A DNA stretch of 58,000 bases from assembly GCF_030272615.1 (NCBI RefSeq), contig NC_081410.1, positions 189,185,619 through 189,243,618 on the forward strand. The letters run 5' to 3'. A program made the position numbers and the translations under genes. Positions 22,401 to 33,697 of the stretch are shown here, one piece after another. The notes beneath the pieces are model-generated. The model made no database searches. It was given only the letters and a program-made list of their open reading frames with translations, and was not told the origin of the DNA. The stretch's first letter is position 1. Each line of letters opens with the position of its first letter. This DNA is from Cryptomeria japonica. Lineage: Eukaryota; Streptophyta; Pinopsida; Cupressales; Cupressaceae.

Positions 22401-25310
22401 ATGGATTATTGATAGTGGTTGTTCACATAACATGACCGATGACCGGAGCAAATTTATTTATTTGAAGGAATTTGATGGTGGAGTTGTGAGATTTGGTAAT
22501 GACTTACCCTACATGGTTAAAGGTAAGGGAACTATTTCTCTTAATGAGAAGAGTAGTGTAGATGATTTCTACTAGGTTGAAGGTCTCAAGCACAATCTTT
22601 TGAGTGTTGATCAACTCAATGACAAAGGATACCCATTGGAGTTTAATAATGGTATGAGCAAAATCTATGGGAGAAAAGGTGAACTAATTGCAACCGGCAA
22701 GCAGACTAAAGGTAACTTGTTTCACCTGAATCCTAAAGTTAGCAACTGTTTAATTGCTAAAGTGGGTGATTGTTGGCTTTGGCATAGGATATTTTGTCAT
22801 TTAAATTTTGATAACATTGTTAAAGTGAGTAAGTCCAAGACGGTGAGAGGTTTGCCTCAGTTGGACAAATCGGTTAATGCTCTATGTAAGGAATGTCAGT
22901 TGGGAAAGATGACATCCTCAACTTTTAAGAGCAAATATTTTTCAGCGGAACATCTATTAGATTTGGTTCATACAAACCTTTGTGGACCAATACGGACTAA
23001 AAGTATTCAAGGTGATAGATATTTTATGATCTTCACTGATGATTGCTCAAGGATGGTGTGGGTTACATTCTTCAAGGATAAAATAGAAGCATTTAGTAAG
23101 TTCAAGGCATTCAGGGCCTTAGCTGAAAAGGAGAGTGGTAAGAAGATAAAGTGTCTGAGGACAAATCAAGGCGGTGAATTTACTTCTAAGGAATTCACTA
23201 GATATTGTGAAGAAAATAGTATCAAATGGCAGCTTTCTGCACTGAGGACATCATAGCAAAATGGTATTGCAGAGAGAAACAACTGGTCGGTTGTTGAAGC
23301 TGCTAGGATGATGTTGGTATAAGGAGGTGTAGCAAAAAAATTTTGGAGAGAAGCTATCAGCATAGCTGTCTACACAATGAACCAGATTTTGGTAAAAAGA
23401 GGTAAGGATAAAACTTCTTAAGAATACTGGTATGGTAGATCACCTAATGTTGGTTATTTCAAGATATTTGGAAGAAAATGTTTTATTAAGAGAGGTGACT
23501 ATGTTAGTAATTTTGAGGCTAAAAGTGATGAAGGTATATTTCTTGGTTATTCCACCAAGAGTAAGGCCTACAAATGTTACAACAATCGGACACAGAGAAT
23601 CATTGAGAGTGTTGATGTTCCAGTTCAACTGAAATAGGTAGACTCGGAAGATGATGATGATAATGAAGAAGATGAACCTGAAGATAATGATCATGTTATT
23701 CTGAGGTATGTGAGACTCAATCACAATCCTGACCAGATTATTGGAGATAAGGATGTTGGAGTGCTAACTAGAAGAAGAATTACAGAGAATTCTTGCATGA
23801 TCTCCACTATTGAGCCTAGAATTGCTAAGGAAGTATTTGGAGATGATCATTGGGTCAAAGCTATGGAGGAGGAGCTTGATAAAATTGAGAAAAATAATAC
23901 ATGGACCCTAGTACCCCGATCGGTGAATAAAAATGTGATAGGTACTAAGTGGGTTTTCAAGAACAAGCTGAATGAAGATGGTGTAGTAGCCTAAAACAAA
24001 GCTAGATTGATTTGCAAGGGTTATGCACAAGAAGAAGGAGAAGATTAAGGTGAGAATTTTGCACCAGTGGCTAGACTAGAAGGTGTCGAAACTCTACTAG
24101 CTTTTGCAGCTCATAAGGGATTCAAAGTATATCAGATGGATGTGAAGTCTGCATTTTTTAATGGAATATTGGAAGAAGAAGTTACATTGAGCAGCCAGAT
24201 GGTTATGCATTGACTTATGAAAAAGACATGGTATGCAAGTTGCACAAGGCATTATATGGATTAAAGCAAGCATCGAGAGCATGGTATGAAAGGATTCATT
24301 CACACCTAATGAAGATAGGTTTTCAAAGAACTAATGAAGATAGCAACATATATCTCAAATCTGAAGGAGATAAGATACTGGTAAGTGAAGTGTTTGTGGA
24401 TGATATCATATTTGGAGGAAATAATGACATGAGCAATGAATTTGCAAATGAAATGAAAAGTGAGTTTAAAATGTCTCTAGTGGGAGAGAAAAATTTTCAT
24501 AGGTTTGCAAATACAGCAAATGAAGAGTGGTATTTTCATTACATAGTCTTGGTAAGCAAAAGAGGTATTAAAGACATTTGGTATGAGTGACTATAAACCA
24601 GTTAGGACACCAATGGTTACAGGTTGTAAGTTATCTAAGGAAGATGATGCCACATCTGTTGATGAGAAAGAGTATAGGTCAATGATTGGAAAATTGCACT
24701 ATGTTGTTCACAGCAGACTGGATATAGCTCATGCGGTTGATCTAGTTTCTAGATTTCAGAAGAATCCTAAGGAAACACATTTGATAGCAACCAAGAGGAT
24801 ATTCAGATATTTGAAAGGCACTGTCAACTATGGATTATGGTATCCATGTGAAGGAAACTTTGACTTGAAGGTGTATACAGATGTAGATTGGGTAGGTAAT
24901 ATTGATGATAGGAAAAGCACAACTAGTGGAGCATTCTTTCTGGGAGGAAGACTTGTTTCATGGAGTAAAAAGAAGCAGAATTGTATATCACAGTCTACTG
25001 CTAAAGCTGAGTATGTTGCAGCTTATATGAACTGTACCCAGGCTATCTGGATGAGGCACATTTTGGAAGGTTTCAAGATGAAGTTTACAGAACCTATATA
25101 GATCTTATGTGACAATACCAACACCATAAATATTTCTAAGAACCTCGTTTTGCACGCACGAACCAAGCATATTGAATTGAAGTATCATTTCTTGAGGAAA
25201 AAAGTGCAAAGTAAAGAAGTGATCTTGGAGCATGTTTGTACCAAGGAGCAGCTTGCAAATATCTTTACTAAACCTCTACCTAAGACTACTTTTGAGTATC
25301 TTAGAAGTTA
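22401..25310 (+). pseudogene. pol: Copia B Pol (protease, integrase, RT, RNase H)
   Basis: The protease motif WIIDSGCSHNM is present (D-S-G at 22411-22419). The pre-integrase zinc region (LWHRIFCHLNF...CKECQLGK) is at about 22780-22905. In the integrase core both conserved Asp are Asn: VHTNLCGP (codon 22975-22977) and LRTNQGGEF (23164-23166); the Glu region NGIAERNN remains after a stop at 23254. RT begins near 23860 (WVKAMEEELDKIEKNNTW) and has YQMDVKSAFFNG, a frameshift near 24180, LYGLKQASRAWY and F-V-D-D (24399-24404). RNase H spans about 24840-25310 (VYTDVDWVGN, AKAEYVAA, RTKHIELKYH, IFTKPLPK). Many stops; inactive. Confidence 0.93.
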
Positions 25311-25667
25311 GCTAGGGTTTGTACCCCTTCATGAGGTGAATTGAGCATGATGTAGAGTACATCAGTCCCGGAGCTACTTGCAGAATTTTACAGAAGGATT
25401 AGTGTAGAAGTGGAGTTATTTCACAGGGGGAGCATCAAGTTGCAGGTTGTTGATGTTGAACAGTGAGTTTGACATTGCATGTTTTACTTTCCATTTGGCA
25501 TTGTTGTCAAATGGGGAGAAGAACTATGTGATTATGGGTAGAAGAATTGTATGATTGACAGAGAGAAGATCTACAGCCAGATGGTAGCTGAAGGCAAGCT
25601 GAAGACAAGGAGAAACCAAGATTCCTATTCACAATCAATGGTATTGATATTTGTATTGCCATCAATG

Positions 25668-25681
25668 CCAAAGGGGGAGAT
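25668..25681 (+). other. Polypurine tract of copia B
   Basis: CCAAAGGGGGAGA with a final T abuts the 3' LTR start; the expected plus-strand primer site. Confidence 0.8.
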
Positions 25682-27077
25682 TATTGGTATTTGCATGAAT
25701 ATTGCATTAATGAAATGTTATGTTGTCATTGATGTCAATTAAATGGTAATGATATTTGTTATAATGTTGCTTTATAACCGGTAGGAAGAGCTAGTCAAGG
25801 GAACTGTAACTGGTAGGTAAGTTTGTGGAGTAAGTCAGTATTGCTAAGTATTGGAGAGTTGAACCGGTAAACCCTACCTGTTGATTTGATAAACTCTAAC
25901 CGATTAAGTTCGGTGAATTGGTTATATTGGTTTATGATATGATGATGAGCAGTAATGATTATGACACATATGCATATTGTATGAAGAGTTTCAAAGTGTT
26001 TTTGACGCATTGAGATAATGGTTTTTATCGTGGGAATGAGCAAATATATTGCATGTAGGACAAAGTATGTGATGAGTTACTAAGTTAGATGAAGTGGCAA
26101 TCAAGGAGCGGTCAAGGATTTCTTGAATCATGTGTAGAGATTGTTATGTAATCCAACGGTCATACATGAACCGACTTGTTTGTAATCTCTACGAGAGAAT
26201 TGGATTTTTCTTGTGTTACCGACCTAATTGATTTGTTTATAAGGTTGATGAATTGTTTTGTTTAGTGTGTTGGCAAAGTTTTAGTTGAGTGTGTGGTTGC
26301 CGGACCGGATGATGTATCTACAGTTTGAGTAAAGGCATATAGGAGCATGAAAAGGATCTGAACAAGCAAGTGTAGTGCTATTCAAATAGATCAGAAAATA
26401 CCTGTTGTTTTCTAACGATTACAACAATAAAATCCCCTAACTGGGTAAGCTCTAACAATCTTGGTGTTATTCAAATCCTCTACCGAGGTTACTCCTCACA
26501 TGGTATTGCTTCTAACAAGGCATTATAGTCAATACCTTAACCAGGTGGTCACTAACAGGATCTATTCTTAACATGGCTTTTTGTAAAAGCTGTAACAGGC
26601 TTGGCTCCTAACAGGGTGAACTTTAGAAGAGTTCAGATATTTATCTCATGAGTCTCATCTCACCGTGGTTTTTCCCATTTGGGTTTCCACGTCAAAAATA
26701 TTATGTGAAGTGGTGAATGTTTTTGTGGTTATGTTTTCAATGGTTGATTTGTTTAACTACTTAATTCACTTTGAAATGTCATGATAATTGGCAATAATTT
26801 GAAATGAGGTTTTACTTATGTCAAGTAAATATATTTGGATGTTTGTGAGTTTCATGTTGTTTACTGTTATCAGTTGTAACAGTCAACCGGTTTAACTTGA
26901 CAGTTTATTCTGACAGTGATATTACATTTATAGTTTAATGGTTTAACTTGTTAGTTTAAAGATTACTTTGAGAGGTTGTTTCAAGAGTTAGGTGAAAGTT
27001 TATCAGTTTTTCTATCTACTGATTCACCTCCCCCTCTTAGTAGTTGACCGGATTCTTATTATTTCATCATACCATCA
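25682..27077 (+). repeat. 3' LTR of copia B
   Basis: Aligns end to end with 19931-21289, with indels. The first bases are TATTGGTATTTGC where the 5' copy has TGTTGGCATTTGC, and the end ACCATCA is identical. TCCTA follows. Confidence 0.95.
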
Positions 27078-27189
27078 TCCTATCCATTGTAAATAGTTCA
27101 ATAGTTTTCTAATGGCCCTATGCATGATATATGTATGCTATTCATGTATTATATGTAGATGTGCTCTATATTTCCTTTTACAAGCACAC

Positions 27190-28795
27190 TTTCCAAGGGA
27201 GTCTAGAGGCTCGATGTCCAAAAAAGAAAGGAGATATAATTTCTTTGAGGTGTAGAAGGTTTTAGTGCTTCTCTACCATATTTGATGGTCATGTCAATAA
27301 GTGACACCATATTTTTTTGTCAATTACTACTACACTCCAATAGAGGCATTTTCTCTTATCCATCACTTTACAATGCCATTAATGTCCTTGAACCACTAGC
27401 TTTTTTTGCTTCTAAATGTATTTTGGTACAAATTCATAGAGAGAAAAATTATCTCCATAACTAATTAAATTTTGTAGATCCCCCTTTATTCTAAACATCA
27501 TCTCTAGATCATGATTTCAACAATTCTATGGGAGTTTTTCCTTTCTCCTTGCATGTAAATATGCACTCTATTAATGTTGGAGGTGATTATGGTTGAAGAT
27601 CAAAGGACTCCCATGATCCTTGGGAAATCAAAATATCATAAAACCCTAACAAAAAAGTTTACTTGGCCACTACCTACAATAGTAGGATATCACAAATTGT
27701 ATGGGCTCTCATTCAAGTCTACATGTTTCTCTTTTGGGGTGACTTGTAAATTGTAAAATGGTATATTTAGATTTAGTTTCATTTTTCAAAGGATAATATT
27801 TTCTATTGGAGAGGGGCATAAAAAAAATAAAAATTACACAATAAAGCTAGATAGTTTATAGTTCTAGGTTTGAGTATTGCACTTTGTTAATGTAATGTTT
27901 ATGTTTATCCTACAAGTATGTAATAATACATGTAATCATTATATATCAAGTGATTTTAAATTATAGATTCAAATTTGATCGAATGTCTCCTTTTGCATGA
28001 TGTATTTTTTGGATATGTTTTTGATTAGTTGGTGAGTCAAATGATTGTAGAATACCTATAAGTATTTTTCAAGGTATCTTCTCAAAACAATAAAGAAAAT
28101 GTATGAGTATTTTCATGGATTACTAAGTATACTCATATAATAGTCTACAACCATCTACCATTTTTTAGAATGTAGTGCAGATCCTAGCTTGCATATTCAT
28201 ATTGAAAGATAGTGTTTTCTGGTTTCTTGATTAAGGTATCTCCTTGGTTGCATTTATTACATCTTTTGTACAAATTTAAATATTCTATTTCCTAGCTAGA
28301 TAAAGGTACTTGTCTATTATTGACATTTTCTCCCTATCATCCTCTGCATACTCAAAATACATAAATTTAAATATTTTTTCAGTTTTATTAGTTTTGATGT
28401 GTTCCAATTGTCATATTTGAATATCCATAACATAAAATATGTTACCTTAAAACACATAGATTGGTGGTTATGTGGTTGATCATCTAATTTAATGAGGTTC
28501 TTAATCTTTAGTCTCCCAAACTAGTGTACACACACAAAGAAAATTGAAATAAGAGTGCATAGTGAAATAGGTATGGTTTGTGTTGGGTAAGAACCTTAGT
28601 GAAAATTTGCTTTGTCTTACAGAGCCAAAAGTGAAGGAGGTATTAATCACCTTAACAATTGGTCCTAAGTTCCCAACATGAGAATAGATTTTATGATATT
28701 CTTCCCAAGTTTAATACTCTTGACACTTGGAAAACTATCCAACCTTAGATATTTGCGGTCTAAAACTTAGATCACCAACACCACCCTTATTTCAT
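27190..28795. repeat. Old dispersed repeat, copy 2
   Basis: Direct-orientation partner of 4619-5640 with the same order of landmarks. It carries extra blocks, for example at about 27770-28500, and point decay. It ends near ATCACCAACACCACCCTTAT. Small ORFs within it are not conserved in copy 1, so they are not genes. Confidence 0.75.
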
Positions 28796-31700
28796 CAGGA
28801 TATTCCATGCTTATTTTATTTTAAATTTATATTATTCTTTCACCATGACCATTTTTATTTTCACTTTTTCTTGTTGAAATGTTATCTATTAGTTTCACAA
28901 ATTCTAGGTGATTTGAGAAGTATCATGTTGGTCTTAATTAACAAATTGTCAATAATAAATTTCTTCCACTATGGCTTCTATCCTCAAATATGTTTAATTA
29001 ATTTTTGAGGTTGGGGTTTTGTTGCAATGAATCTTCCATGACGGTCCAATTCTTGACCATGCAAAATAAGAGCTTTCTTGCTTCATCTAAATTTCACTAG
29101 TTTAATTCATCTTCCTCTAATCCTAATGACACCTTCAAATTATTAACGTGAATGAAGTCCTTGATAATGGCACCAAAAAGTGATGAGTCATTTCTTGCTT
29201 CATCTAAATTTCACTAGTTTAAATCGTCTTCCTCTAATCATAATAACACCTTCAAATTATTAATGTGAATGAAGTCCTTGATGATAATACTACAAAGTGG
29301 CAAGTCCTTTTCAAACCTCATACTTCAATAAATTATCATCTTGTCAACCAAAGTTGTGTTTGATTGCTATGCAATAGGAAAGTAAATATCTTACCCTAGT
29401 AAACTTTATATTGCTAATTAGCCTACTCCATTATAAATTTTTTTAAAATTGATTATTTTGATCAAACATTTAAATTTTGGAATGAAAATATTGTAATGAT
29501 AAAGTAAAATTTAAGCTATCGAATTACAAAAAAAGAAAGCTCTTGAAAGTACATTGAAAGAAATCATGCTCATCTAAACTATGAATTTGAACACACAACA
29601 TGTCTATTCTAATTAAAAAATCCATTTTAATCACTCAATCTTCTTAATTAAACAAATGAAATATAAAACTTTCTAATTTTGTGATACTTGTTTATTCTAT
29701 CCACTTACAAAATCTTAAAGAAATCAAATAACACAATGTTATTAACACTTAGTGACAAATATACATGAACTCGTACATAGATGTTAATCTAATACATGCC
29801 TACAAATGTATAACATTATTTCACAAATATACTTATCTATAACAATGATCTTCTTCCTATTCAATCGAATGACTAGTTCTCCAAAGATTGCAACTCAAAC
29901 TTGTCAAATCGCACGCACAAATTTCCAAGATTCATAGAAGATAAAACTACATTATATTCATGAATTTTATTCTTCATAACATAAAGAAGAATAAGAAATA
30001 ATTGTAATTTTCACAAAAAATATTAAAAATAAAAATATACCTCTAATGTGTATATGTATAATTTCACCTCAAGTTCTATAAAAATGTTTGATCATCAACA
30101 TTGTTCTAAACATGCATGCCTACCATTTTAAGTCTTTAATATAAAACTTTAAATTTAATATAAAACTTTAAATCATAATAAGTTATACAATTTTTCAAGA
30201 ATTTAATGATAATTTAACAAGGATAACATTTTTTGAAAAGTCTCCTAAGGTTATTCTACTTAAAAATCACATCATGGGGCATTATTCTTCAATCATCAAG
30301 GAATTGATAGGTTTCCATTTTCTTTATGCAACTAGCTAAGAGTTGGCATACTATAAAAGGAGAATGTTATTCTTAACTAGATTGATCCTTTAAGAGTGAT
30401 CCTCCTAGAATTAGATGTAATTTCATTATATCTATATACCTTGTATAGTATAAAATGCACCCTTTCTGTAGTCACTTGTTAGCACCTTATTAACTCATGA
30501 TAAAAAAAATGAAAAACATGTACATCATCCTAATCAAGATAATATTAATTTTTTTATATAATCAATTATTTTAGAATGAAAAAAAGGGTTTTTTGATAGG
30601 AATGAATGTACTTTATCTATAAATTGATGAGACAACGTGTTTGCCTCGTCATTGGGTTCAACATGTAGGGCTTATAATGCCTATGTGAGTATCTATAATG
30701 AACTAGACAATCTATATGATGGGAGGACCTTTACACTTATTTAGAATAAATAAGGGCTCTTGTTTCTAAGTGGCAATTATCCGTTCCTATACAAATCATG
30801 TGAGGTGATAATATTCAGATGCAAATGGGAGTTAACTTAGTTAAGTGTAAAGAGAGTTGATGGTATATATTATATAATTGATGGATATAACCATGTTAAT
30901 AAATATAAAGGTACTCATTATAATTAGTCCTAAAAGGATAAACCCATATTTGTGAGGTGATCTTATGATGGCCTAGGAAGGAGAGTGAGATTCTTTGTAC
31001 CTAAAGGTGTCCCAATTGTTAAAGGAGTGAGGGAGGGGAATATGGAATTTACATGAGACCTAGACCATAATATGGTCTTTTCATATGTTCTTAAATATCT
31101 CTAGCATTCTAAGGCTAAGCATATGTCCTTTGAGCTTACACTGTTAAATTTATAATGATAGTTATGTGAACATTGTTCCTATAGAGGAATGTAATCCATG
31201 GAGTCATATGAACACATTCAAGTACACAAAAGGAATAAAATTTATGGAGAAATGATACATATAAGAAATAAAACCCTAAAATGAGAAGAGAGACTCCAAG
31301 AGAAATAAAAAATAATAGCCAGATTGGATGGATCCTATTTTAATTAGAGTGAATATTCTATTAAAAAAAAATGATGAAGCAAAATATGAAAGAGGAAAAA
31401 ATACTAAATTAAGAATTTCATAATTAGGATTCTAATTTGTAGCAAAATTCATATCTTAGATAAAGATGATGACATAATCTTACAAGAAACATTTAGATGG
31501 TATCATGAGTACAAATATTTGCAACATGATCCAATAAGTAAAATTTAGGGTCTACAACCTACATGATGAAAGGAATAGTGTAACAAAAAAATGTACCACA
31601 TATAAATGGAAAAAAATCAAATAGGTGTTCTACAAACTAGAAAGGAGATATATTTATCTAAGAGGACAATAAGCATAGAAGCATAACAAAAGGTATATCA

Positions 31701-32094
31701 TAAACTTTAATGACTAAAATGGTTGGTTTTTTTATTAGGTTAGTAATTATTGTGTTTAGTTTACTCTAATGTAAATTTACAATAATAATATAAACAAATA
31801 TAGAACAAAAAAAGGATTTAAATATAACATGTAGCTACCCAATTAACCTAACTAATTGTTTTAGTTTAAATAAATAAACATAAAAAATGACTAAGCTAAA
31901 AGTAGAGAAGAAAGAAACTTTTTAACTAATTCTAAGAGAAACATGTGCAAATATTATCTACTTAAACCCAAGAAATCCTAGGTATTGATATATTAGTGAA
32001 GGAATTTGGAGACATTTCTTGAGTTGGACTTGGTAGTGGGTCCTTCTATGAGGTTGACATTAGTCTCATACTTTGATTAAGTTATCTTTCCTTT
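28796..32094. other. Gene-free AT-rich intergenic sequence
   Basis: No ORF, domain or RNA gene is supported. Aside from the 117-bp tandem duplication (listed separately) I see a TATA-like ACTATAAAAGGAG near 30350, with no LTR partner found, and long A/T runs. This is old, unclassified DNA. Confidence 0.6.
29074..29307. repeat. 117-bp tandem duplication
   Basis: Two adjacent copies, each carrying CTTGCTTCATCTAAATTTCA and AATGAAGTCCTTGAT. The offset between matching positions is 117 bp (29077 and 29194), and the copies differ at several sites. Confidence 0.85.
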
Positions 32095-32300
32095 TCCCAT
32101 AGGGTAGGCCAATTGGTTGAGCCTCTAAGATATATAGATGATCGACGCAAGTTCAAACCTCAATTCACCTATTTACTTCAAGAGGGGCATCCTTAGGGTT
32201 TCAAGTGGCCTAGAGGGGTAGTTAGATTCTATTGATAGATTGAACTACATATACTAATCTTGGATACCTCTGAGATATTAAAGAAATTACTTGTCCTTTA
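32095..32300 (+). mobile_element. Candidate tRNA-derived SINE
   Basis: TAGGCCAATTGG at 32105-32116 fits an RNA polymerase III A box (TGGCNNAATNGG), and AGTTCAAACCT at 32150-32160 fits a B box (GGTTCRANNCC). The spacing of about 34 bp is usual for tRNA-derived heads. The body continues through TCAAGTGGCCTAGAGGGGTA, and the 3' limit is uncertain. I could not find a target duplication or a second copy in the window. A degenerate tRNA-like sequence is the alternative. Confidence 0.5.
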
Positions 32301-32904
32301 TCACTTAAAAATATGTCATGCTAGTATTAATTTGATTATATGATGAATTATTAGTTGCCTTTGTAAATAGAGGCATATGAATTCCTTTTTTCTAGTTATA
32401 TTTCAAAAAAGATTTCAATGCTAACAATCTTGGTGGAAATTTTTATTATTGTTGTAATAAAAGATCATTTAGATAGACTATGGAAGAAATAGGAAGAAAT
32501 GATTACATCTCAAGTAGGTCTAGACTTGTTGGACCTTCAAAATATTCACACTCGCAAAATAGTGTAGAAGAAGTTTTGGAAAACTAATGGTAACAGACAA
32601 GAATACTCTACTCATCACACTTGTCTATTGTCTTGCAAAGCACTAGAAGAATAAATAATGTGTGTCGAGCCTTCTAATCCCAATTGAGATTTGGTGTTGG
32701 TTACAAATCTCACAACTCAATGATAAATATCCAAATTGAGCAATCCTTCATGGTTTAGAGGCTACATTTACTTGTCAAACTAGGGGTCATATAATTTGAA
32801 ATGGGATAGCACAATATGTGCATTATGAACTTAACCTAGGTTGTTATGCGATGTTAAATGCAAAGATCATAGTAAAGGAAAGTCTAGGAAAACAACCACT
32901 AAAA
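32301..32904. other. Gene-free AT-rich sequence
   Basis: No feature is supported between the SINE candidate and the target duplication of the large gypsy element. Confidence 0.5.
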
Positions 32905-32909
32905 ACTAT
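32905..32909. repeat. Target-site duplication, left (Tat/Ogre-like element)
   Basis: ACTAT directly before the 5' LTR; an identical ACTAT is at 45476-45480. Confidence 0.9.
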
Positions 32910-33677
32910 TGTAGACACCTAAAATTGTCCTGTTTAATTAAATAAATATTATTATTTATTTAATTATTTTATCCTAAGTCTTCTATTAATTAAATAAATT
33001 CTTATTTATTTAATTATTCACTATTCCTCTTCTAAGCCTTTCCTCATTTAAGTAACTACTTTTTATTTATTTAAATTGTCGTTTTTCCTAAATTAAATAA
33101 ATATTTTATTTATTTAATTGATCCTACTTCCTCTATTAATTAAATAAAGCTTTGCTTATTTAATTAATTCATTAGCCTTATCTACCCATGACACATGTCA
33201 TTCATATCTTAATTCCTACACCACCTACCCTCTCATTATTTAATTATTTCCTCTACCTACCCTTTAATCTTAGTCGACCATTTATCTTTACACCTCTTAA
33301 TCGTATCCATTCATTTATTACAATGTTCTCTATACAAGAGAATGCCCTCTTCATTATCAACCCTAACAACTGCTTCAATTAAGCCTTCTTGTGATCAAGC
33401 TATCAACCACAATCAGTTCTTTGTTGAGGTCTTGTGCACACATACAATCAAAGAACAAATATATCAAACAAGATCAATGGAGATAGGAAGAAACAAAGAT
33501 TGAAACCCTATTAGACATGTGAATGGTATATTTGGTTTATTTTATTTATTTTCATGGACTTAGGTATCTTCATTTGTGTATGGTGGATTGTTTTCATTGT
33601 TAGGCTAGGGTTTTATGGTTGGATCCTTGTTAGTCTTTCAATATTGTTGTTTTCACTATCCATTTTCATCGTATACA
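32910..33677 (+). repeat. 5' LTR of the Tat/Ogre-like element
   Basis: TGTAGACACCTAAAATTGTC to CATCGTATACA. The first 260 bp hold five AT-rich palindromes. Partner: 44731-45475, which lacks a block present here near 33535-33560. Confidence 0.95.
32933..33169. repeat. Array of five AT-rich palindromes in the 5' LTR
   Basis: Successive inverted repeats of the form (ATTAA)TTAAATAAAT...ATTTATTTAA(TTAAT) at about 32933-32967, 32985-33018, 33044-33076, 33090-33119 and 33135-33169, separated by pyrimidine-rich spacers such as CCTACTTCCTCT. The third has a decayed left arm (ATTTAAGTAA). The same five are in the 3' LTR at about 44754-44990, where the third is cleaner. Confidence 0.9.
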
Positions 33678-33680
33678 TTT

Positions 33681-33697
33681 TGGCATGCCCAATGGGA
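33681..33697 (+). other. Primer-binding site of the Tat/Ogre-like element
   Basis: TGGCATGCCCAATGGGA lies 3 bp after the LTR. It resembles the TGGCGCCCANNGTGGG type of gypsy primer site rather than initiator Met; the exact tRNA is not identified. Confidence 0.6.

Larger units (their letters stand above)
19931..27077 (+). mobile_element. Complete-structure Ty1/copia element with perfect target duplication (copia B)
   Basis: The 7147-bp element is flanked by TCCTA on both sides. LTRs are 19931-21289 (1359 bp) and 25682-27077 (1396 bp). A primer-binding site lies at 21291-21303 and a polypurine tract (CAAAGGGGGAGA) ends at 25681. The internal order gag, zinc knuckle, protease, integrase, RT, RNase H defines Ty1/copia. 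Coding capacity is destroyed by stops and frameshifts. Both LTRs stay very similar, but the 3' copy has lost its terminal TG (TATTGG) and there are indels, including a block at about 26660-26700 missing from the 5' LTR. Confidence 0.96.

Noticed and set aside
30340-30480. Solo LTR with TATA box in the gene-free region
   Set aside because: ACTATAAAAGGAG is present, but I could find no paired terminal motifs, target duplication or second copy in the window.
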